Shown in pieces: positions 16,536 through 24,811 of a DNA stretch of 64,000 nucleotides. Source of the stretch: an uncultured Pseudomonadales bacterium (GTDB taxonomy: Bacteria > Pseudomonadota > Gammaproteobacteria > Pseudomonadales > Pseudohongiellaceae). Below the pieces are notes generated by a model that made no database searches, was not told where the DNA came from, and was given only the letters and a program-made list of their open reading frames with translations. Numbering within the stretch: the stretch's first letter is position 1; every line of letters begins with the position of its first letter. The stretch covers positions 1-64,000 of the forward strand of contig CALTDI010000020.1 of NCBI GenBank assembly GCA_943842505.1, written 5' to 3'. The position numbers were made by a program, and so were the translations under genes.

Positions 16536-17879
16536 ATGAAAAAATCTATTAGATGGCTTTTTTGTCTTGGCTTCGCGTCGAGTATTTCAATAGTCAGCCT
16601 TGCTCAAGATTACGACTCTATGGGAATTACAGGGACGACTCTCGAGGAGTTTTTCAGCGCTGCCATCGAATACAGTCCGCAGCTGAAGATTGCCGAGGAG
16701 CGTTTAAACATTGGTTCCGCGCGCAGCAGTGCAGCCCAGGGTCAACTACTTCCGCAGCTAAGGGCCAATGCAAGCAGATCTGATAACCGCCGCAATGCGC
16801 TAGGTCAATTAGATACCTTCGATGGAGAACGTTACTCCATCACGCTGACCCAGGTCTTGTTTAACTGGCAGGCCTATTCCGCGCGCAAAGAAGCGACCCT
16901 GCTAGAAGACCAGTTCGAAGCCGAGTATTTTGGAGAGCTGGCATTTCTGCTAACCGATGTTGCCGAAAAATATTTCGATGTGTTGCTGGCAAGCGATGCC
17001 CTGAACTCGATCGCCAGTGAACTGGATGCGGTGAGTAATCAGCTGGATCAGATTCAGAATATGTATGACCGCCAACTGGCACAGATAACCGATTTGTATC
17101 AGGCCCAGGCGAGCCTCGCAGCCGTTGAAGCACAGCAACTGCAGCTGCAAACCGAACTGGCGATGCGGCGCGAAGCCCTGCGTTCAGCCAGCGGTATAGA
17201 AAGCGGAAATTTATTTCGATTAAGTGACGAGGCGGCTATTCCACCGCTTGAGAACAGCATCAACTATTGGGTGCAGCAGGCCGAAGAAAATAATCATCAA
17301 ATTCGCGCCAGGCAGTACGCGGTGGAAGCGGCCGACAAGCGCATCGACCAGCGGCGCGGTGCCTATATGCCACAGGTGAACTTCATCGTGCAGCGCCAGG
17401 ACTCCGATGTGGGTTTCGACAATAGGCCGCAGGATAGAACTGACAATACCTATATTGGCCTGGATGTAACGATTCCCCTGTATGCCGGCGGCAGTAATCG
17501 TGCCGGGGTTAGAGAAGCCACCAGCCAGCGCAGAATCGCCGAAAGCGAGTTACGCCAGGTTGAACTTCAGGCCAATGAGGCAATTCGCTCGGCCTATTTG
17601 CAGGTGCAGTCTGCTGAGACCCTGATTGCGGCGGCGCGCAAATTACTGGAGTCGACAGAACTTACCTCAACCGCCATGCAGCGCGGTTTTGAGTTAGGCG
17701 CGGTGACGAATGTAGATGTGCTGAATGCACTGCGGGATCAATTTCGAGCGGAGCGCGACCTGCAGAGAGTCCGCTATGACCATGTGAAATATCTGCTTCT
17801 TCTGAAGAGAGAAGCCGGGCTGCTAAGCGCCGATGACATGCTCGAAGTGGGCAGTTGGCTGGAAGCCGCCGGCAACTAA
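16536..17879 (+). CDS. tolC: TolC-family outer-membrane channel
   Basis: 447 residues with a cleavable signal peptide (WLFCLGFASSISIVSLAQ). The body has the duplicated TolC pattern: long coiled-coil helices (LEEFFSAAIEYSPQLKIAEE and ESELRQVELQANEAIRSAYL) alternate with short strand regions such as YSITLTQVLFN and YIGLDVTIPLYAGG. It would be the outer-membrane exit duct of the type I system encoded just upstream. The symbol denotes the family; a dedicated RsaF/PrtF-type paralogue is likely, and a separate multidrug TolC may exist elsewhere. Confidence 0.9.
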   Translation: MKKSIRWLFCLGFASSISIVSLAQDYDSMGITGTTLEEFFSAAIEYSPQLKIAEERLNIGSARSSAAQGQLLPQLRANASRSDNRRNALGQLDTFDGERYSITLTQVLFNWQAYSARKEATLLEDQFEAEYFGELAFLLTDVAEKYFDVLLASDALNSIASELDAVSNQLDQIQNMYDRQLAQITDLYQAQASLAAVEAQQLQLQTELAMRREALRSASGIESGNLFRLSDEAAIPPLENSINYWVQQAEENNHQIRARQYAVEAADKRIDQRRGAYMPQVNFIVQRQDSDVGFDNRPQDRTDNTYIGLDVTIPLYAGGSNRAGVREATSQRRIAESELRQVELQANEAIRSAYLQVQSAETLIAAARKLLESTELTSTAMQRGFELGAVTNVDVLNALRDQFRAERDLQRVRYDHVKYLLLLKREAGLLSADDMLEVGSWLEAAGN

Positions 17880-17883
17880 AACT

Positions 17884-18414
17884 ATGCTTGAGCTGCAGCG
17901 CCTCACCACCGAATATATTGAGCTTGAAGACCGCATTCGTCTTACCGGCGAAGATCAGCAAGGTGGAGCCTTGTGCCTGTGGCTTACGCAGCGCCTAGCA
18001 CTGCGGCTTGTTGCTCATCTGGTGGAGGCAATTGCTACGGCCTCGCCAGAGGCTATGAAGAACCCGAGCCAGGATCAGGATGTCAGTAAACTACTGCAGG
18101 GCATGGCGCAACAGGCGGCAGCAGCAGACCTTAGCCCGGAAGCTGCGGTACAGAGCGACGCCGCTACGCAGTCCCTGCTTATTAACGAAGTCGATATTAA
18201 CCGTGCGGCGAATGGGCTTATTGGCTTGGTTTTCAAAGAAGGTACCGAAACAGAAGTCGCCCTTAGTTTTGAACTACAGCAACTGCGACAATGGTTAGCC
18301 ATTATTTATAGTCAGTGGACATTGGCTGAATGGCCCAGCACAGTTTGGCCTGAGTGGATGGGGGCGCAGCCACAAGTAGCGAACCTAGAAGAGCCAAGCG
18401 ATCCGCTACACTAG
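17884..18414 (+). CDS. Conserved-looking 176-residue protein of unknown function
   Basis: Not recognised. Start chosen at ATG 17884 (MLELQRLTTEYIELEDRIRL), four bases after the channel-gene stop; an earlier GTG or ATG would overlap that gene. The protein is predicted mostly helical and soluble, rich in Gln, Ala, Leu and Trp, without signal peptide or membrane segment. Its middle is variable and Ala/Gln-rich, and the C-terminus has conserved-looking tryptophans (IIYSQWTLAEWPSTVWPEW). Tight coupling to the type I genes suggests a cytoplasmic accessory of secretion, but that is inference. Confidence 0.7.
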   Translation: MLELQRLTTEYIELEDRIRLTGEDQQGGALCLWLTQRLALRLVAHLVEAIATASPEAMKNPSQDQDVSKLLQGMAQQAAAADLSPEAAVQSDAATQSLLINEVDINRAANGLIGLVFKEGTETEVALSFELQQLRQWLAIIYSQWTLAEWPSTVWPEWMGAQPQVANLEEPSDPLH

Positions 18415-18420
18415 AGTCTA

Positions 18421-18510
18421 GTCTTCATTTCCTTCTTCTACCGCCGTTTTCTTTTTGTTATTTTCTTTCCCCTCTTCTTTTCCCCTTCTTTTTCCTTTTC
18501 TCTTATTGCC
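18421..18510 (+). other. Polypyrimidine tract
   Basis: About 90 bases that are nearly all T and C on the plus strand, between the small unknown gene and the convergent PIG-L gene. No hairpin was seen. It could form unusual DNA structure or act in Rho-type termination; no function can be assigned. Confidence 0.6.
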
Positions 18511-18640
18511 TAGCTTGAGTTTCACTACCCCGGTTTCACTAGCCCAGCTCAATGAGCTTCGTTGAATGCTTTAAGTCAGCTCTAGCGGACACTCGCAGCT
18601 TGCAGTAGTACCGGCCTGCTGATTGCTTGATAGCGGTTTA

Positions 18641-19375
18641 CTAAAAATATAAATCGATAATATTGTGGGTTACTTCTTGCAGAGATAACTGCAGTTGTTC
18701 GGGGGAGTAACGATAGAAGCCCTCTGCATGACTCACCGCGGCGGCCAGGGTAAAGGTTCGCCCCTTGTCCAGAGCGAGAACCAGCTCTTCATAATTGTTC
18801 TCATCGTTCTGGCTCGCATAGATAGCCATTGCCCGTGCCTTTCGCGTCCTTTGGGCTGTGATGTCGATGAAGAGATTCACGGGGTTCTGCACGCCTATCT
18901 CATAGGAATAGGCGTCGGGGGCGACTGCCTCCTTGCTTAGGTTCTGCATTGCCGCCCAGACCAGCAGCGCCGTGTGGCGATGATCCGGGTGCAGCTCCAA
19001 GGGGCCGGGAAAGAATACGCTGGCTGCACCGACCCGCTGAATCTTCTGCATAATCTTGTTCACTAACTGCGCACTATGTTTGAGGCCACGGTCTGGCTCC
19101 TGCCAGCTATCGACGCTATCTATGCCAAGAATCTGCGCGGCCTCTTGCACTTCTTGCTTGCGAATATCTACCAGGCCTTCGGTGCTGCCGCCCAAGGCGC
19201 CATCTGTCATCACAACTAGATGGGTTTGCCTACCCTCATCGTGTGCTTTAAGCAGGCTACCCCCCATACCAAAGGTCTCGTCATCGGCATGGGGGGCGAA
19301 GACCAACCAAGGGCCCGGAGGTAGCGAGGATGCCTCGAAGGGGATTAGTCTGTGTTCTGGTTTTAATTCTGACAT
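18641..19375 (-). CDS. PIG-L family deacetylase
   Basis: 244 residues from ATG at 19375 (MSELKPEHRL), preferred over an upstream start at 19531 that would add 52 residues unlike the family. Zinc and catalytic motifs are present: APHADDETFGMGG (family PHxDDE) near residue 30 and HPDHRHTA near 140. Members remove N-acetyl groups from sugars such as GlcNAc-lipids and antibiotic precursors. It is divergent from the Wzm/Wzt exporter genes, so a polysaccharide or lipid-sugar substrate is likely. The exact substrate cannot be read from the sequence. Confidence 0.85.
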   Translation of the reverse strand: MSELKPEHRLIPFEASSLPPGPWLVFAPHADDETFGMGGSLLKAHDEGRQTHLVVMTDGALGGSTEGLVDIRKQEVQEAAQILGIDSVDSWQEPDRGLKHSAQLVNKIMQKIQRVGAASVFFPGPLELHPDHRHTALLVWAAMQNLSKEAVAPDAYSYEIGVQNPVNLFIDITAQRTRKARAMAIYASQNDENNYEELVLALDKGRTFTLAAAVSHAEGFYRYSPEQLQLSLQEVTHNIIDLYF

Positions 19376-19563
19376 TGAGCGAGCCGTTATTTCTGGACTG
19401 AAACCTGTGTCTGACCTGAGAGAGCAGTATAAAGCAGCTTGTTGTAAATTACTTACGCCACGATTATAAGGGCTTGCGGCGGTATTTCTTAGTTTTTTCA
19501 GGCGATTCGTGGTTAAATTCGCAGCCTTCACAGAACAAAAAAACAGCTACTATTGGATCGGGA

Positions 19564-20370
19564 ATGTTATTTACACTGCTGCGTGAATGGATGATGACCC
19601 CCTTCACCCATTACCGACTCTTCCATAACTTTGCCAAGCAAGATTTTCTTGCCCAGTTCACGGCATCCGTCGGCGGGTTCCTGTGGCTGATAGTCACGCC
19701 CATCATCCACATTATGATCTATGCCTTCGTATTTGGTTATCTCTTTAAAATGCGCTCGGCGGTTGGTTTCGAAGAAAGCACCTTTGTCGTATTCATGATG
19801 GTTGGCTATCTGCCCTGGTTTGCCTTTGCCGATGCCATAGGTAAATCTACCGGGCTGGTAATCGAGAAGGCGCCACTCATCACCAAGGTGAAGTTTCCTG
19901 TACAGATTATTCCCGTTGTCGGTTCGGTAATTCCCTATTTAACCCACGCTATTGGCTTCGGCATATTGTTAATCTATTTGGCCACTCAGGGTTACTGGAA
20001 TTGGATGTGGTTTTATCTTCCTTTTATTTTCTTTTTCCAGTTTTTGTTTGCATTGGGCCTGGTAGCGATTCTATCGGCGCTAAGTGTTTTTTTACGAGAC
20101 TTACAACAGTTAGTCGCACTGGGAATTACTGTTTGGTTTTTTCTAACTCCGATCATTTGGCCGATATCAATTATCGAGGATGAAGCACAGCGAAATTTAT
20201 TTTTGTTGAATCCGATGCACAGCTTTGTTGCCCTTTATCGTGAGATCGTGCTTCAAGGCCAGGTAACGTTTATTCATCTTCAGATAATCATTCCAGTATC
20301 GCTAGTAGTCTATTTTTTCGGTGGTTGGTTATTCATGAAAATTAAACAGGCGTTCGGCGATGTGCTGTAA
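19564..20370 (+). CDS. wzm: ABC-2 polysaccharide export permease (Wzm/TagG type)
   Basis: 268 residues from ATG at 19564, preceded by GGATCGGG; a TTG at 19474 would add 30 unlikely residues. Six membrane helices are visible, including FLWLIVTPIIHIMIYAFVFGYLF and ITVWFFLTPIIWPISII. This is the permease half of an exporter moving undecaprenyl-linked O-antigen or capsule across the inner membrane. It is followed 27 bp later by the ATPase gene. No glycosyltransferases are in view, so the polymer is unknown. Confidence 0.9.
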   Translation: MLFTLLREWMMTPFTHYRLFHNFAKQDFLAQFTASVGGFLWLIVTPIIHIMIYAFVFGYLFKMRSAVGFEESTFVVFMMVGYLPWFAFADAIGKSTGLVIEKAPLITKVKFPVQIIPVVGSVIPYLTHAIGFGILLIYLATQGYWNWMWFYLPFIFFFQFLFALGLVAILSALSVFLRDLQQLVALGITVWFFLTPIIWPISIIEDEAQRNLFLLNPMHSFVALYREIVLQGQVTFIHLQIIIPVSLVVYFFGGWLFMKIKQAFGDVL

Positions 20371-20397
20371 TCTACTTTTGGGTAAGAGGAGCTAGCA

Positions 20398-21630
20398 GTG
20401 TCTCGCGTATCCGTTCAAAACCTGAATAAGGATTTTAAGATTTACGAGCGACCTCAGGACAGGTTGTTCGAGATTATTCAGCGCAAGCAGCGCCATCAAT
20501 TATTCCATGTACTAAGTGATATATCGTTTTCCGTACCCGATGGCAAAAGCCTGGGAATTATCGGTGACAACGGTGCCGGCAAATCGACGCTGCTGAAACT
20601 CCTGGTCGGCACTCTGCAACCCACCAGTGGCGAGATTACGATCAATGGACAGGTGGCGGCACTGTTAGAGCTAGGGGCTGGCTTTCACCCCGAGTTTAGC
20701 GGTCGCAAGAATATCTTTCTCAATGCGGCCTTGCTCGGTGTGCCCGATGACAACATCGCAGAGATGGAGCGAGACATCATCGCCTTCTCCGAGCTCGACT
20801 ATTTTATCGATCGCCCGGTTAAGACCTATTCCTCAGGCATGTACGTGCGTCTCGCCTTCTCTATCGCGACGATGGTGCGCCCGGATATTCTGGTTATCGA
20901 CGAGGCATTGTCCGTGGGCGACATGGCGTTTCAGAAGAAATGCGTGCAGCGCATGAACGAGTTTCGCGAGCAGCAGAAGACGATGGTGTTCTGCAGCCAC
21001 TCGATGTTTCATGTGCAGGAGCTTTGCGATATCGCGATCTGGCTGAACAAGGGAAAGATTCAGGAGATTGGCGACAGCGACAAGGTAGTAGGGCACTACG
21101 AGGACTTCTGTAACAACAAGAAGACCTACAACAGTATTCGCGAGGACATTCCTGCCGAGCTGCGTGCCTCGCAAGAAATTAGCGAAGGTGACGCCTCAGA
21201 CGATATACAGGACTGTAGAATTAACTCTATCGCGGTTAAGTCACCCGATGGCAACGATATCACCACGATCAAGCCCCTGAGCGATGTATTGCTAGAGATG
21301 GAGGTCGAGGTACTGGTGGACAATATGGAGGGGCATTTCGGCTTCGCCTTCATGAAATCTGCCGAGGAACCGATCGCCTCCTTCCTCACGACCAACGCCG
21401 ACGAGATCGAGCTAGGCGCGTTCGCCAAGGGCGACATCGTTAAGGTCTCTCTAGTCGTTGAGAAAGTAGCCATGCGAGTGGGCGAGTTCTATGTGCTTGG
21501 CGGCCTGGCCGACAAGAGTGGCCTGCTGTGGTACGAGACGAAGTTCAGCAAGCTTCTGGCCATGGAAGCCAACAAGGGCGTCGGGCCCATGATAATGAAA
21601 TGCGACTGGCAGCTCGATAAGAAAGGCTAG
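20398..21630 (+). CDS. wzt: Polysaccharide export ATPase with C-terminal substrate-binding domain (Wzt)
   Basis: 410 residues. GTG start supported by AAGAGGAG six bases upstream. Residues 1-245 are the ATPase: Walker A GDNGAGKST near 57, signature YSSGMYVRLAF, Walker B ILVIDEALSVGD. Residues about 265-408 form an extra beta-rich domain as in E. coli O9a Wzt, where it recognises the chain terminus. Its presence suggests that chain length is set by a terminal modification. It pairs with wzm upstream. The T2SS operon converges on it 15 bases later. Confidence 0.9.
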   Translation: MSRVSVQNLNKDFKIYERPQDRLFEIIQRKQRHQLFHVLSDISFSVPDGKSLGIIGDNGAGKSTLLKLLVGTLQPTSGEITINGQVAALLELGAGFHPEFSGRKNIFLNAALLGVPDDNIAEMERDIIAFSELDYFIDRPVKTYSSGMYVRLAFSIATMVRPDILVIDEALSVGDMAFQKKCVQRMNEFREQQKTMVFCSHSMFHVQELCDIAIWLNKGKIQEIGDSDKVVGHYEDFCNNKKTYNSIREDIPAELRASQEISEGDASDDIQDCRINSIAVKSPDGNDITTIKPLSDVLLEMEVEVLVDNMEGHFGFAFMKSAEEPIASFLTTNADEIELGAFAKGDIVKVSLVVEKVAMRVGEFYVLGGLADKSGLLWYETKFSKLLAMEANKGVGPMIMKCDWQLDKKG

Positions 21631-21645
21631 GGCTTAATCAGCAGA

Positions 21646-22746
21646 CTAGAACTCGATGCCGTATTCCTCTACCCGCGCCGGTGCCGTATCCGGCAACACG
21701 CCATAGGGGTCGACCTTATAGACTCTGGGCAAGGCATTGCCGCTACTCACTTCTATCACCTCCATATAAGCCTGCCGAACGCTATCGCGGGGCTGGGCAG
21801 TATCCTCGTCCCGTTCCTGCGCCTGAACCTGAGCTGCCCCCGGACGATCGCTAACGTCTTGTCTTGGATAGACAAAGAGTGAATAGATGTTCGAGGTATT
21901 CGTGCCCACCCACTGGGTGAGCTCCTGTAGGTTCTCGAAGGGAATAATCTCGGCAAGCTCGGCCTGATTATTTATGTCTTGTAGCTGGCGATAGGCGATG
22001 ACTGTTTCGATGAGTTCTTCGTCCAGGCCTGGCAACAAGCGCATCGCTTCTCGCGTCGCCACGTTGAGATTTACGGTGCGTGTGTTGCCATAGATGGTGA
22101 AGGCGGCGTCGAGGTTGATTCCGCCGAGAAGCTCGGCGAAGCCGCGTACATGAAGAATTTCCTCCACGGTATCCAGCTCGGGATTATTACGTGGGCTATA
22201 GCCCTGTTCCAATTCGAGATAGTAATCTTTCTCGGCGCCATTTAAGCCCTCTAGGTCGTTAAGGTCTGTCCAATCCGTCCAGGCCGCGAGCAGGTCTTGC
22301 ACCTCTTCGGGGTCCGCATCCTCTCCCCCTAGTAGCTTCTCGATAAGCAGCTGCATATTGCGCCGCGGAATTCTGTTCAGGTTTATCTTTCCGGCATGGT
22401 CATAGATGCGCACAGCCATGTCCTCATGCTTTGGATAATTCAGATCAAGGTCTTCACCATCGAATCGATAGGCGGATGACAGGAGTTCGCCTTCTTCTGA
22501 TTCCTCTCTCTCTTCACCAATGGGCAAGGGCATGCGCTCCAACATCAGCTCCATCTCGGCAAAATTGACCGCCGCCATGAGTTGCGCCCAATCCCAGCTC
22601 GCATCTCGGTTATGGGCAGCCGTCTGCGCAGACAGCCTGACCTTGCCCGCCATGGCCGTTACCAGCACGGTCAGTAACACCGCCGTCCATAGGACAATTA
22701 TTATGACAGAGCCCCGCTGTTTATCTCTGTTGATCATGACGTTCAC
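21646..22746 (-). CDS. gspK: Type II secretion minor pseudopilin GspK
   Basis: 366 residues, the largest pseudopilin. A short basic leader precedes G-SVIIIVLWTAVLLTVLVTAMA; GspK typically lacks the Glu at +5 and it is absent here. The body has the GspK helix-hairpin repeats (KINLNRIPRRNMQLLIEKLL and VNLNVATREAMRLLPGLDEEL). The C-terminal 60 residues are less conserved. It overlaps gspJ by 4 bases and is the last gene of the operon. With GspI and GspJ it forms the pseudopilus tip. Confidence 0.92.
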   Translation of the reverse strand: MNVMINRDKQRGSVIIIVLWTAVLLTVLVTAMAGKVRLSAQTAAHNRDASWDWAQLMAAVNFAEMELMLERMPLPIGEEREESEEGELLSSAYRFDGEDLDLNYPKHEDMAVRIYDHAGKINLNRIPRRNMQLLIEKLLGGEDADPEEVQDLLAAWTDWTDLNDLEGLNGAEKDYYLELEQGYSPRNNPELDTVEEILHVRGFAELLGGINLDAAFTIYGNTRTVNLNVATREAMRLLPGLDEELIETVIAYRQLQDINNQAELAEIIPFENLQELTQWVGTNTSNIYSLFVYPRQDVSDRPGAAQVQAQERDEDTAQPRDSVRQAYMEVIEVSSGNALPRVYKVDPYGVLPDTAPARVEEYGIEF

Positions 22747-23387
22747 AGGCCGACATTCGTCGTAGGACGAATGCTGCGGTGTTGATTGTTCTTGATGCGC
22801 GCCACTATCTCTAGCTCTTCGTTCACCTCTTCATAGTCTCTATCGGGGATCAACCGCACATAGACCGCCAGTGGAAGGCTCAACTGTTCGTTGCCAATCC
22901 ATTCATCAACCCATACCCTGTCCTCATTCAGATCCTGATACAGGTAGCTAAACTCGGCGCTGTAGTTCGCTAGAACCAGCGTAGGCTCGCTCTCACTGAG
23001 GCGCTCTGTGGGATCGTCGCTGAAGGCTGGAACCAAGTTCAGGTAGACGCCCTCGTCAGCCACAGAATAGATCTCCCAAACCGTTAGACCCGGGTTGCGC
23101 TGCGGCGAGACTGCCGAGACGAAGCTTATGGTGTCGTCTTCACCGAAGAAATAGATCTCGCGGCCCAGGGTTTCGATGTTTGTGTAGCTATGGGGAAAGG
23201 CACCGTGTAGCGCCCTATCGATCTGTAGCACGGCCAGGGCCTGATCGAGGCTTTCATCCAACACATCGGAGTTTCGATTCCAATCCTCTGCCACAATGTA
23301 GACACCGGTGCTGAGAAGACCGAGCAGCAGGGCGGTCAGCCCCAGGGCAAGGATAATCTCTACTAGTGTAAATCCTTTCTGCTTCAT
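22743..23387 (-). CDS. gspJ: Type II secretion minor pseudopilin GspJ
   Basis: 214 residues. Prepilin leader MKQKG followed by FTLVEIILALGLTALLLGLL, with Glu at +5, the class III signal cut by GspO/PilD. Size and position between gspI and gspK identify it; the globular part is diverged. The ATG is preceded by an AAAAGAAAA stretch rather than a strong ribosome site. Confidence 0.88.
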   Translation of the reverse strand: MKQKGFTLVEIILALGLTALLLGLLSTGVYIVAEDWNRNSDVLDESLDQALAVLQIDRALHGAFPHSYTNIETLGREIYFFGEDDTISFVSAVSPQRNPGLTVWEIYSVADEGVYLNLVPAFSDDPTERLSESEPTLVLANYSAEFSYLYQDLNEDRVWVDEWIGNEQLSLPLAVYVRLIPDRDYEEVNEELEIVARIKNNQHRSIRPTTNVGL

Positions 23388-23451
23388 TTTTCTTTTATGC
23401 TTTTTCTATTCTGCTGTTGTGTGCTGTTTTTTTGTTCTTTTTGAGGAGCAT

Positions 23452-23838
23452 CTACTGTGGAAGATCGAATTGTATCCAGCGGCTACCCTCGATGACTTCA
23501 TCCCGTTCTCGATTGATGATTTCATAGGACTGAAAACCGTAGATGCTCGCCTGAGTCTTACGCACTGGATCTTCGAGCGGGTCCAATGCGCGAATCTGAT
23601 AGCTGTCGTCCAGCAGGATTGGTTCGACCTCAAAGAATTCATTTTCCAGCAGCGCAAAATTGATAGCGGCGCGCAGGCGTGTGGCCTGCACAAGACTCGC
23701 TTCGGAGCGCCAGGAGAGCTGCTTGCTGCCACCCACAAGTGAGAACAGACTACCCAGAACGAAACCGGTAATGGTGAGGGCAACGATTACTTCCAGGAGA
23801 GTGAATCCACTGTGTCGCTTGCTGAGTTTTTTCATCAC
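23452..23838 (-). CDS. gspI: Type II secretion minor pseudopilin GspI
   Basis: 128 residues. Leader MMKKLSKRHSG then FTLLEVIVALTITGFVLGSL, with Glu at +5. Length and gene order match GspI. It overlaps gspH by 4 bases (translational coupling). A 64-base gap to gspJ is the largest inside the pseudopilin run. Confidence 0.88.
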   Translation of the reverse strand: MMKKLSKRHSGFTLLEVIVALTITGFVLGSLFSLVGGSKQLSWRSEASLVQATRLRAAINFALLENEFFEVEPILLDDSYQIRALDPLEDPVRKTQASIYGFQSYEIINRERDEVIEGSRWIQFDLPQ

Positions 23839-24377
23839 AGTTCTTCTTCAGGGTCGCGGGTAGAGACTCTGCCCGTGAATGGATCGATGTCGATGATGCC
23901 AGACTGCTCGGCCTGAGCGAACAGCAGCCTGCCCCCGGTGCTGCCCCCTTCGGGATAGAAGGTGACTTCGGTCACCTCCTCGATCTCGATCTCTCTGTCG
24001 GTACTGTCACGGAAACGTAGCTCGATGCCGGCACCATTCCACTGCGCTACGACATTGCTGAGACTGAGCTGCGAGCTGTCAGGCTCTCTATCACTCTGAT
24101 CATCTAGCGGGACTACGTTGAAACTAACGGTGCTCGCCTGGCCCGTGACAACCGCCGTGCGCCGCGCATAGTTAAGCAGCGAATGGGCTTGGCGCAGTTG
24201 CGTGTTGAAGGTGCGCGCCTCGAAGCCACCGAGGTTCGGTACGACAAATATACTTGCCATAGCGATGATGGCGAGCACCAGAAGAATTTCGAGTAGGGTG
24301 AATCCACGCTGACGCGCTAGCTCGAGTTGGCCTCTAGCTCTGTTGGATGGGGTTCTACAGCCCGATGTCGGCGTCAT
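23835..24377 (-). CDS. gspH: Type II secretion minor pseudopilin GspH
   Basis: 180 residues. The prepilin site is RQRG followed by FTLLEILLVLAIIAMASIFVV. The leader of about 25 residues is longer than usual, and the gene overlaps gspG by 23 bases; no closer ATG exists. The body has the GspH strand pattern ending FTGRVSTRD. Confidence 0.88.
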   Translation of the reverse strand: MTPTSGCRTPSNRARGQLELARQRGFTLLEILLVLAIIAMASIFVVPNLGGFEARTFNTQLRQAHSLLNYARRTAVVTGQASTVSFNVVPLDDQSDREPDSSQLSLSNVVAQWNGAGIELRFRDSTDREIEIEEVTEVTFYPEGGSTGGRLLFAQAEQSGIIDIDPFTGRVSTRDPEEEL

Positions 24378-24780
24378 CTTCTTCGCCGCCGCTCATGCCG
24401 TCGGCTCCGTAGGAGAGAAGCGTGAACTCGCGCCCATTAGATTCGTAGACATAGTCGTTATCCCAAGGGTCTGTCGGGACCGCCCTGCGCAGATAGGGGC
24501 CATTCCAGGACGCTCTGTCTGTGTCGTTCTCCATCAGGCCTTCCAGGCTATCCGGGTATTCGCCTACATCCAGGCGATAGATATCCAGAGCGGCTTCCAG
24601 GGTGGAGATTTCGGTGAGGGCTACATCCCGCATGGCGCCTGCCTGCTGCCTGAACAGGTTCGGTGCGACCATGACCGCCAGCATGGCGATGATCGCCATC
24701 ACCACGAGGATTTCGATGAGGGTAAAACCCTTGCTCGCTGTTGCGCCGCCACTCAGTGCTCTGTTACTTGTCTGCTTCAT
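24355..24780 (-). CDS. gspG: Type II secretion major pseudopilin GspG
   Basis: 141 residues. Leader ending ASKG, then FTLIEILVVMAIIAMLAVMVA with Glu at +5. The family-typical segment ALDIYRLDVGEYPD and the WNGPYLR...PTDPWDNDYVY calcium-loop region are present, ending in an acidic tail. It polymerises into the pseudopilus that pushes substrates through GspD. Confidence 0.95.
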   Translation of the reverse strand: MKQTSNRALSGGATASKGFTLIEILVVMAIIAMLAVMVAPNLFRQQAGAMRDVALTEISTLEAALDIYRLDVGEYPDSLEGLMENDTDRASWNGPYLRRAVPTDPWDNDYVYESNGREFTLLSYGADGMSGGEEDDADIGL

Positions 24781-24811
24781 GATTACCGCCTGTAATTTTC
24801 TCGTATCGCCA

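Noticed and set aside
18641..19531. Longer start for the PIG-L deacetylase at 19531
   Set aside because: The extra 52 residues do not resemble the family and would overlap the divergent wzm promoter region.
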